Source of the DNA: JAYODW01 sp038116745
GTDB taxonomy: Bacteria > Pseudomonadota > Gammaproteobacteria > Ga0077536
DNA length: 16,048 bases
NCBI GenBank assembly: GCA_038116745.1
Contig: JAYODW010000061.1
Coordinates: forward strand, 1-16,048
Direction of reading: 5' to 3'
This document shows positions 7,204 to 12,746 of the stretch, piece after piece. The notes under the pieces were generated by a model that was not told the origin of the DNA, made no database searches, and was given only the letters and a program-made list of their open reading frames with translations. The position numbers and the translations under genes were made by a program. Within the stretch, counting starts at the first letter, position 1, and each line of letters begins with the position of its first letter.

Positions 7204-8775
7204 TCAGCGAGGCGCGTGAGTCCGCATCATGACAGTGCTTTCCTGCTCTGCGACATCTTCATCTTCGAGTCGGGAGAACGTGAAGCGCACCTCGCCTATA
7301 TCGACGTTATCCCCCTCCTGCAGCGCTATAGAGCGGACTCGATTCTCGTTGACGAAAACACCATTCATTGACCCCAGATCGTTCAGGAGCAGCTCTCCCT
7401 GCTCGTTGACGCGGATCTCTGCATGAACTCTGGATACTGAGTGATCTTCGATAACGCAGTCGTTTTTCGTCCCGCGCCCTATCCGCCAAGGCGAATGGGT
7501 GATCTCCAGATTCTGATGAGATCGGTCCTGAGGCGCCAGGTAGGCCAAGGCCAAGCGCTCTTTCGGACCCTGGCCTGGAGAGGCGCCGGTACGGCTCCTT
7601 GCCAATGCAAGCCCAGCAACCAGAAGGGCGATTATCGAAAACGCGGCGACAGCATACTCTCCAGGAGACAAGCTTAGACTTTCTTCTCTTGTTGCTCCCG
7701 GCTGGTTGGTATCCCGAGACTGCAGAGGTGAGAGAGAGGCCGCTTCATCATCAAAGGGCCGCCCTGCCTGCTTTCCCACAGGCCCGGCAGGTCTGGGGTT
7801 TTCAGGAGCGATTTTTGATAAATCGAGAGGGACCCTGACTGAATGTCTATGGCTTTCGGTGAACAGATCGAGGATCAGCTCCGCTGAACCAGCGCTTATC
7901 GGTGCTGTCAGCCTTTGTAAATTGAAAGAGACCTGTCCACCTGAATCCGTGCTGGTCAGAAGCTGTGTAAAGAAACCGTCGGGCAATGTGTAGTCAGGTA
8001 GCCTGGCCTGAACGTAGCGGCCTCCGCTTTCATCGCTCAGGCGGCGGAGGGTTTGCAGCCCGACTGACTTAGAGACGGAGCTAGCGTAGCCAACAGAGTG
8101 AATGATGACGCCTTGTTCTCTTGCCAGTTTAATCACGTCGGCACGCTGGTATGCGGTGTCCTCCGCCAGCCCATCAGAAAAAACAATTAAGGCTTTTCGC
8201 GCGCCCGGTGCGCGGGCGATCAATTGCACCGCGTCGCGAATATTGCGGTAAAGCTCAGTGGTCCTGCCACGGGCGCGCAGGCTGTCGGCCGCGCGTTCGA
8301 TATCCGCAGGAGAACTCCCCAAGGGGGCGAGAAGATACAGATCTGTATCAAACGACGCTAAACCTAAGCGATGGTGGGCTGCAGTCTTCGCAAGCAACGC
8401 GTCGATTTGGGTTGTGATTCGCTCGATAACCGGTTGCCTGGCCGGGTCGCTGGTATCCACCAGAACGAGCATGAGTGTGGTGTCTGATTCCTGAGGATAC
8501 GGAGCGAAATGACCTTCTGCGACAAACTGATCGCCCACGCGAGCCTCGGCTCTGGCCAGGGAAGCGCCCTCAAGAAATCTGAAAGCGCAGTGGAGCCGTT
8601 CTAACTCACTCTGAGCGCAGGCGATTTCCATGGTCTCGGTCAGGGTCGCTGAGGCGCCGTTCGAAGGAGGACAAAGCGTGAGAGTGAAAATGGCAACGAC
8701 TGTGACAAAGAACATGCGAGCGAGGAGACCGGACCGCCGCGGGCGTTGTTTGATGCAGGGTTCCGTGCGCCTCAT
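7204..8775 (-). CDS. Membrane protein with external vWA domain and cytoplasmic FHA domain
   Basis: I do not recognise a named gene, but the architecture is clear. The 523 residues begin with a basic stretch and a hydrophobic helix (about 18-35; signal peptide or anchor). A von Willebrand A domain follows (about 98-265): its metal site is visible as DTSDP (D107, S109), a TT pair at 172-173 and FSDG (D201), although the third residue of the usual DxSxS is proline. After a proline-rich linker comes a second helix (about 374-392), then an FHA domain (about 411-500) with the hallmarks GR at 433-434, SRxH at 448-451 and NG at 471-472, which in known FHA domains bind phosphothreonine. An acidic tail ends with ESTVMMR around T514. 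Predicted topology puts vWA in the periplasm and FHA in the cytoplasm. It is last in the minus-strand operon. An ATG at 8715 (residue 21) is an alternative start. Family assignment of both domains is firm; the role is unknown. Confidence 0.88.
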   Translation of the reverse strand: MRRTEPCIKQRPRRSGLLARMFFVTVVAIFTLTLCPPSNGASATLTETMEIACAQSELERLHCAFRFLEGASLARAEARVGDQFVAEGHFAPYPQESDTTLMLVLVDTSDPARQPVIERITTQIDALLAKTAAHHRLGLASFDTDLYLLAPLGSSPADIERAADSLRARGRTTELYRNIRDAVQLIARAPGARKALIVFSDGLAEDTAYQRADVIKLAREQGVIIHSVGYASSVSKSVGLQTLRRLSDESGGRYVQARLPDYTLPDGFFTQLLTSTDSGGQVSFNLQRLTAPISAGSAELILDLFTESHRHSVRVPLDLSKIAPENPRPAGPVGKQAGRPFDDEAASLSPLQSRDTNQPGATREESLSLSPGEYAVAAFSIIALLVAGLALARSRTGASPGQGPKERLALAYLAPQDRSHQNLEITHSPWRIGRGTKNDCVIEDHSVSRVHAEIRVNEQGELLLNDLGSMNGVFVNENRVRSIALQEGDNVDIGEVRFTFSRLEDEDVAEQESTVMMRTHAPR

Positions 8776-8810
8776 GTCTGCTTTGACTCAAACGTGTCCT
8801 GGCCGCGCGA

Positions 8811-9332
8811 TCATTTTTCCGGAAACAAGGGGTCGGGTAGGTCAAAAAACTCGATGGCTACGCTTTTCTGCCCGCCTTCTGATTCGTCTTTCGGGCGCGC
8901 AGATGCCCCACGGGGCTTTTCGCTCACCTCTCCGATCTGGGGCAGCCCTTTGCGCATCTTATTACCCGCAGCAACAACTCGGGTGTGAAGCTCGTCTGAA
9001 AACTCGACGCGGTAGGCGCGCGGCTCCGCAGAGCTCGCGCCGTCGGTCAGATCCGTTGCCCAGAGGAAAATTTCGCCGGGTTCACCGCTTTGTTTATCCG
9101 GTTCCTGCACAAAGATCGCGACTAGGTTGAAACGTTTGGGTAGCGGACTTCCTGTTGGCCAGCCAAGCAAGGGGGGCAGGGAGAGATAGCTGACAAAGTA
9201 GAAAAAGGTGACCAGAACGACCATCGTCGCTTTGATACGCCACGGCCACTGGGTGTAGAGGTTCAACACCAGCAGCATCAACGCAAGCAGAACGTAGGCG
9301 GCTACCAGACCAGATGTTCCGAGTAAAAACAC
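8811..9332 (-). CDS. Uncharacterised two-helix membrane protein
   Basis: I do not recognise the family. The 173-residue protein starts with two hydrophobic segments (about 8-26 and 34-56) separated by a short basic loop, followed by a roughly 115-residue soluble domain that begins with a beta-like stretch (FNLVAIFVQ) and ends with a charged, low-complexity tail. The start is GTG at 9332; an in-frame stop at 9369-9371 leaves no other start codon upstream, and GGAG lies 11 bases before it. It sits between the ExbD-like gene and the vWA-FHA gene on the same strand, with gaps of 124 and 35 bases, so it probably belongs to the same envelope complex. It could be an accessory subunit that positions the vWA protein next to the channel; that is inference. 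Confidence 0.75.
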   Translation of the reverse strand: MFLLGTSGLVAAYVLLALMLLVLNLYTQWPWRIKATMVVLVTFFYFVSYLSLPPLLGWPTGSPLPKRFNLVAIFVQEPDKQSGEPGEIFLWATDLTDGASSAEPRAYRVEFSDELHTRVVAAGNKMRKGLPQIGEVSEKPRGASARPKDESEGGQKSVAIEFFDLPDPLFPEK

Positions 9333-9456
9333 GAGTGGTTTATCTCCGTGGCCAGGAGGTCGGTGGAGTTAACGCCGGGGATCCGGTCAGACGCCTCCCA
9401 GTGGGATTTGCCGTGGTTTCATCGAGATACATCGCGCAGCGTCTACGGGCGTTGGG

Positions 9457-10065
9457 CTAGAAAATTACGATCGACTTCTCGATGTGCGAAATGCTTCCTA
9501 CGCTTCCGTCTTCGTCAATCGAGAAGCGTACGGCGGTTTTTTCGTCGCCTTTTTCGTTGAGGATTGCCTCCCCATAGTAAACGATCTCCAGAGCTGGATT
9601 GACTTTCGCAATCTTGACTGTGGCGCGAACCGGCGAGCTCGTTTCTGTCGCGTAGTAGTGAAGATTGACGACGTATTCCCCCGGCACTACCCCGCGGATA
9701 GTGACAACTTCCTGATTGAGAGGGTTCTGAATTTTGGTGCCGTTAACTTCGATTGTGTCATTGGCCGTACCGCGGTCGTCGCGGTCGAGATGGATCAGGC
9801 CTGCCTCGCGATTGCGGAACCAGACCACGTTGCCTTTGGGGTCTTCGACCCAGGTGTCGATGTCGTCAGGATTATTGTCCGGCCAGGCGACAGTAATGAT
9901 GTACTCAGCTTTCGGGTCGATGATGCCTTTCTTCGCAACCGGATTCATGAACATGATGGCCAGGAGGAAAAGGTAGGTGAAACCGAGCAGGGCGTTGAAT
10001 AGCAGGTCAGTAAATGGATCTGAGGTCTGGCGGGGGCGCTGCCAGGAATTGTAGTAAGAGAACAC
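9457..10065 (-). CDS. ExbD/MotB-like single-pass protein with beta-rich periplasmic domain
   Basis: The 202-residue protein has one hydrophobic helix near the N-terminus (about 21-41) preceded by the short segment DPFTD. The Asp at residue 20 sits just where ExbD and TolR carry their essential proton-binding Asp (the TPFID motif of ExbD). The rest does not look like the ExbD periplasmic domain or the OmpA domain of MotB. Instead it holds alternating beta-like segments with IDTWVEDPKGNVVWF and GVVPGEYVVNLHYYATE, resembling the beta-sandwich proteins of the YfaP/DUF2135 type; that resemblance is from memory and moderate. The start is GTG at 10065, 16 bases after the stop of the channel gene upstream. 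A MotA/ExbB-like gene as direct neighbour supports a two-component ion-driven motor in which this subunit reaches into the periplasm. Confidence 0.78.
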   Translation of the reverse strand: MFSYYNSWQRPRQTSDPFTDLLFNALLGFTYLFLLAIMFMNPVAKKGIIDPKAEYIITVAWPDNNPDDIDTWVEDPKGNVVWFRNREAGLIHLDRDDRGTANDTIEVNGTKIQNPLNQEVVTIRGVVPGEYVVNLHYYATETSSPVRATVKIAKVNPALEIVYYGEAILNEKGDEKTAVRFSIDEDGSVGSISHIEKSIVIF

Positions 10066-10081
10066 AGCTATCTGGCTCGAC

Positions 10082-10816
10082 TCAGGAATTCGGGAAGAGC
10101 AAGTGCGCCTCAGTGGTATTAATGGCCTGCTCGATGAGGGAGTCAGCGCCTTTGTCCAGCAACAAATACTGAAATCCGAGGGACATGCTGCCGACTAATC
10201 CGGCCAGCGTGGTGTAAAGCGCGGTACCCATACCGTTACTCATTTCGCGGAGTACCTTCTGCATAGTGTTAACGTCGAGCGTGGCGCTCTCGGACACAGA
10301 ACCCAGCATGAAAATGAAGCCCACGATTGTGCCCAGCAGTCCGAGTTTCAGCAGCACATCAACGAGAAACCAACCGCTATCGAGATGCCTCTTTGCATCG
10401 GCAACCAGCGTTCCGACCAGGGCGCTGGCGTCATGTTCAGCGTCCACGCCTTTGGTCTGCTGTCGAAGCGAAGCAGAAAGGAAACGTCCGAGAATACTGT
10501 CAGCCCTGATCAGGTGTCCGCTGACATCAAGATGTTCACCGCTTTGCTCGACTCTGGCAAAACCGGAACTGACGTGAGCGCTCAGTCCACTGACAATGCT
10601 GAGTTCTTCTGAAAGTCGGAGCGCTCGCAGGCCGCAATGAAGGGCGCCGCCCAGATAAAGCAGGCCGATCACCATGCAGATATGGCTGCGATCGCTGTCA
10701 TAAAGCAGTGAAATGAGACCCTGTTCCCAGCACACGAAAAAACCGAACAGAGTCAGTCCGGTCGTCGCCAGCCAGGCCAGGAAAACCCGGTGGTCGCCCA
10801 ACTCAGTTTGTGCCAC
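10082..10816 (-). CDS. MotA/TolQ/ExbB-type proton channel family protein
   Basis: Proteins of this family form the ring-like inner-membrane part of ion-driven motors (flagellar stator, TolQR, ExbBD). The 244 residues show four hydrophobic segments: about 11-30, 46-64, 150-173 and 196-220. The last two contain the family core: LGLLGTIVGFIFMLGSV and, after a cytoplasmic loop, MSNGMGTALYTTLAGLVGSM, where the conserved Thr/Ala/Gly residues line the ion path in ExbB and TolQ. The start is GTG at 10816, two bases after the stop of the DUF302 gene, and the ExbD-like partner follows after 16 bases, so the three are probably co-translated. It is not the flagellar MotA, as no flagellar genes or MotB with an OmpA domain are present, nor a standard ExbB or TolQ, as TonB, TolA and TolB are absent. 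Confidence 0.88.
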   Translation of the reverse strand: MAQTELGDHRVFLAWLATTGLTLFGFFVCWEQGLISLLYDSDRSHICMVIGLLYLGGALHCGLRALRLSEELSIVSGLSAHVSSGFARVEQSGEHLDVSGHLIRADSILGRFLSASLRQQTKGVDAEHDASALVGTLVADAKRHLDSGWFLVDVLLKLGLLGTIVGFIFMLGSVSESATLDVNTMQKVLREMSNGMGTALYTTLAGLVGSMSLGFQYLLLDKGADSLIEQAINTTEAHLLFPNS

Positions 10817-10818
10817 GG

Positions 10819-11322
10819 TCAGTGTTCCTCTGGTGCGACGGCAAATTCGACGATTTCCGTCAGGGTCTTATTCATGCGCTCTGCGAATCGGTTGACCCGT
10901 TCATCAGAGTGATCAGTCGGGAGCCGGATCAGACTGACGATGGTTTTTTCGCCGGCGACTTGGACAGTCAGTCGACATGGCATCTGGGCGACGAAATCCG
11001 GTTCGAGCAGCAGAATCTCACGCGCCAGTTCCAGGTTGCAGAAGTGGATGACTTCGTAATCGGGAAAGTCGACATAGCCTCGTGCGCGCAATCCCTCGCC
11101 GATAGTGTTGCGACCAGTGATGCGGAAATTGCGTTCCGTGATCGCGAAGTTCAATTCGAAGATCACGTCATCGAATGGCTTCGAGGTCTCGAAACGAACG
11201 ATTACGCCGGCGCTTGCAGTCGCGCCAGTCTCTGCCACCGAGGCCATGCTGAGAAGCGTTAGGCCGGCGAAGGTCAGTACAAGCACCGTGTTCCATGAAG
11301 CGCGGGAAGGCGTTGTGTTCAC
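10819..11322 (-). CDS. Exported DUF302-domain protein
   Basis: The 167-residue protein starts with a signal peptide (hydrophobic stretch about 11-27, probable cleavage after SVA at residue 30) and continues with a DUF302 domain (about 45-135). Family features are a helix beginning at FDDVIFELNFAI, the segment HFCNLELAREIL (C95) and MPCRLTVQ (C116); these two Cys positions are commonly kept in the family. The biochemical function of DUF302 is not established to my knowledge, and here the protein should act in the periplasm. The GTG start at 11322 overlaps the stop of the L,D-transpeptidase gene by four bases (GTGA), and the channel gene starts two bases after its stop. That spacing places it firmly in the operon. 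Confidence 0.85.
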   Translation of the reverse strand: MNTTPSRASWNTVLVLTFAGLTLLSMASVAETGATASAGVIVRFETSKPFDDVIFELNFAITERNFRITGRNTIGEGLRARGYVDFPDYEVIHFCNLELAREILLLEPDFVAQMPCRLTVQVAGEKTIVSLIRLPTDHSDERVNRFAERMNKTLTEIVEFAVAPEEH

Positions 11323-11918
11323 TCTCTGATTACAACCCGTGTGCCGAGGGCGAGATAGGGTTTTAGTTGGTGCACTTCAGAGTTCGTAAGAGCGATGCAT
11401 CCTTCGGTCCAGTCCAGATTTTCGTGGATACGAAGTTTTTCCGGTGTTTCTTCCCCAATGCCGTGGATCCCGATGGCGCCCCCAAGGCCCGTGTCCTGCG
11501 GCGGTGTTCTGCCTTCATCGAGCGCCGCCACTATGTGGTCAAATTCAGTGCGTGAGATGACGCCGTTCCTCAGGCCGTAGAAAGCGTCTTTCACGTTCGG
11601 GTAATTCAGGCGAATGAAAGTGTCAAAGCGACTGCGCGCATTCAGTCCCGTCACGCGGTAGGTGCCGACAGGCGTCTTTTTGTCCCCTACTTTGAGTTTA
11701 TCTCCAGGCCCACCTCTTCCCACAGACACTTTGAAGGTCTTGAGAATCTCCTGATCCGCCTTAACAACCAGCATATGCGTCGTCTTGTTGACTTCGATTT
11801 CATACTCGGCCCGAACCGTCGTTGCTGCCAGAAGGCTCAGGAACATCCAGGCAACGGCGATGAACCGGGCTGCACGTCGTGATCTGAGCGAGCTTGGATA
11901 CTGTAAGTATGAGCGCAT
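11319..11918 (-). CDS. Exported L,D-transpeptidase (YkuD domain)
   Basis: YkuD enzymes form 3-3 peptidoglycan cross-links or attach proteins to peptidoglycan by an active-site cysteine. From the ATG at 11918 the protein has 199 residues: a signal peptide ending near TVRA (about residue 37) and one YkuD domain. Catalytic elements are IGIHG (H152) and WTEGCIALTN (C174); the more common pattern has Arg after GCI, here replaced by Ala, as in a subfamily of these enzymes. The open frame continues to 12239, but that part overlaps the divergent cytochrome gene, lacks a signal peptide at its start and is unlikely to be coding; another ATG at 12002 overlaps a promoter-like element. It is first in the operon, overlapping the DUF302 gene by four bases. 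Whether it cross-links peptidoglycan or links a protein cannot be decided here. Confidence 0.86.
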   Translation of the reverse strand: MRSYLQYPSSLRSRRAARFIAVAWMFLSLLAATTVRAEYEIEVNKTTHMLVVKADQEILKTFKVSVGRGGPGDKLKVGDKKTPVGTYRVTGLNARSRFDTFIRLNYPNVKDAFYGLRNGVISRTEFDHIVAALDEGRTPPQDTGLGGAIGIHGIGEETPEKLRIHENLDWTEGCIALTNSEVHQLKPYLALGTRVVIRE

Positions 11919-12002
11919 TTTTTCGCGGATATGCCCATCGCCGCTTTCGGGGCTTGTGTGGCGTGCGGTAGCCACTGATATGGTCCTCGACGGTTCCGCC
12001 AT

Positions 12003-12031
12003 ACTATAAGACACGCCTATTGAGCTCACGA
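12003..12031 (-). promoter_or_regulatory. Candidate promoter of the six-gene minus-strand operon
   Basis: On the minus strand, TATAGT (12008-12003) resembles a sigma-70 -10 box (five of six), with TCGTGA (12031-12026) 17 bases upstream as a poor -35 box (three of six). Transcription would begin near 11996 and leave a leader of about 78 bases before the L,D-transpeptidase ATG at 11918. It lies in the 180-base divergent region shared with the cytochrome b561 gene. No convincing promoter was seen for the plus-strand gene. This is a pattern match only. Confidence 0.3.
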
Positions 12032-12098
12032 GGCCCCGGTCGCCCTCGGGCCGCGTGATAGTCTGATTTTCTGCCCGCTGATCCAATTTCCCTACAAA

Positions 12099-12626
12099 AT
12101 GTCTGAGCCAAGATACCGAATTCCCGCGATAGTCATGCACTGGCTCATGGCGCTTGTGGTTCTGTTCATGTTCGGGCTCGGTTGGTGGATGGTCGATCTG
12201 CCGCAGGGGGCACAGCGAAGCTATTACTTCGCCCTGCACAAATCGCTAGGAATTTCTCTCTTTCTGCTCCTCGGAGCGCGGCTTGCGTGGCGTCTTAAAC
12301 ATCGTCCGCCGGCGCTTCCTGTACACGTCGCCGTCTGGCAGCAAAGGCTTGCCGGTGCTGTCCACGCTGGCCTTTATGTGCTGCTTTTCCTGCAGCCGCT
12401 CAGTGGCTATCTGTCGTCGAGTTTCAGCGGCTATAAAACGCGGCTCTTCACGGTGCCTTTGCCCCACTGGGGGTGGCGCGATGCCCCACTCAATGAGCTG
12501 TTTACAGAAATTCACGTTGTTGGTGCCGTTTTGCTGGCCATACTTGTTCTCACCCATCTCGCAGGAGCGCTGAGCCATGTTGCAGCTGGGCAGGCGAATC
12601 TCCTTAAACGAATGTGGCCCTGGTGA
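12099..12626 (+). CDS. Cytochrome b561, CybB type
   Basis: This is a four-helix inner-membrane dihaem cytochrome that moves electrons between quinol and a partner; the E. coli relative CybB oxidises quinol with superoxide as acceptor. The 175-residue length is typical. Histidines occur where the family binds haem: H14 in VMHWLM, H47 in ALHKSLG, H139 in EIHVVGA and H153 in LTHLAG, with H89 as an extra. Hydrophobic helices are about 10-31, 49-66, 86-105 and 137-160. The ATG at 12099 gives the usual N-terminus MSEPRYRIPAIVMHW, but no ribosome binding site is visible before it, so translation may be leaderless or weak. It is divergent from the L,D-transpeptidase operon. A histidine kinase gene follows after 120 bases on the same strand; a functional link is not evident. 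Confidence 0.92.
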   Translation: MSEPRYRIPAIVMHWLMALVVLFMFGLGWWMVDLPQGAQRSYYFALHKSLGISLFLLLGARLAWRLKHRPPALPVHVAVWQQRLAGAVHAGLYVLLFLQPLSGYLSSSFSGYKTRLFTVPLPHWGWRDAPLNELFTEIHVVGAVLLAILVLTHLAGALSHVAAGQANLLKRMWPW

Positions 12627-12629
12627 TGA

Positions 12630-12661
12630 CCGGCATGACTGTATTGCCGGCTGCAGTCGGC
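12630..12661 (+). other. Two overlapping, mutually exclusive inverted repeats after the cytochrome gene
   Basis: CCGGCA at 12630-12635 pairs with TGCCGG at 12645-12650 (nine-base loop). The same right arm also begins a second hairpin: GCCGGC at 12646-12651 with GTCGGC at 12656-12661 around TGCA (six pairs, one G-U). Both start within a few bases of the cytochrome b561 stop, and they cannot form at the same time. No T run follows, so a Rho-independent terminator is not supported. They may stabilise the 3' end of the message or affect read-through to the histidine kinase gene. Confidence 0.3.
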
Positions 12662-12746
12662 AAGATGAGCGGAATGCAGAGATTCTTTCCCCAGCGAAAG
12701 GACAGATCAGGCCGGGACAATCGAGTGAACTATCGGGCCTACTGAA

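Noticed and set aside
7204..8775. Type VI secretion or TerY-type tellurite cluster suggested by FHA and vWA domains
   Set aside because: No Tss, Ter, kinase or phosphatase gene is in the window; the domain order vWA-TM-FHA is also different.
8630..9130. 166-residue plus-strand open frame rich in Arg
   Set aside because: It spans the junction of two minus-strand genes and has the Arg-rich composition typical of antisense frames in GC-rich DNA.
9342..9434. Possible 30-codon small gene on the minus strand between the ExbD-like and two-helix genes
   Set aside because: An ATG-to-TAA frame exists, but there is no ribosome binding site, membrane helix or motif; it is expected by chance.
9484..10002. 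172-residue open frame on the plus strand
   Set aside because: It is antisense to the ExbD-like gene, whose neighbours and helix motif support the minus strand; the product resembles no family.
10082..10816. Zorya-type (ZorAB) phage defence
   Set aside because: The channel protein is MotA/ExbB-like, but the partner lacks the OmpA-type peptidoglycan-binding domain of ZorB and no ZorC, ZorD or ZorE gene is present.
12063..12098. Ribosome binding site for cytochrome b561
   Set aside because: No purine-rich Shine-Dalgarno-like stretch at usable distance was found; left as absent rather than forced.
11919..12239. Upstream extension of the L,D-transpeptidase frame by 107 residues
   Set aside because: It overlaps the cytochrome b561 gene on the other strand, shows no signal peptide at its start and has a composition unlike an N-terminal domain. 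The ATG at 11918 is directly followed by a normal signal peptide.
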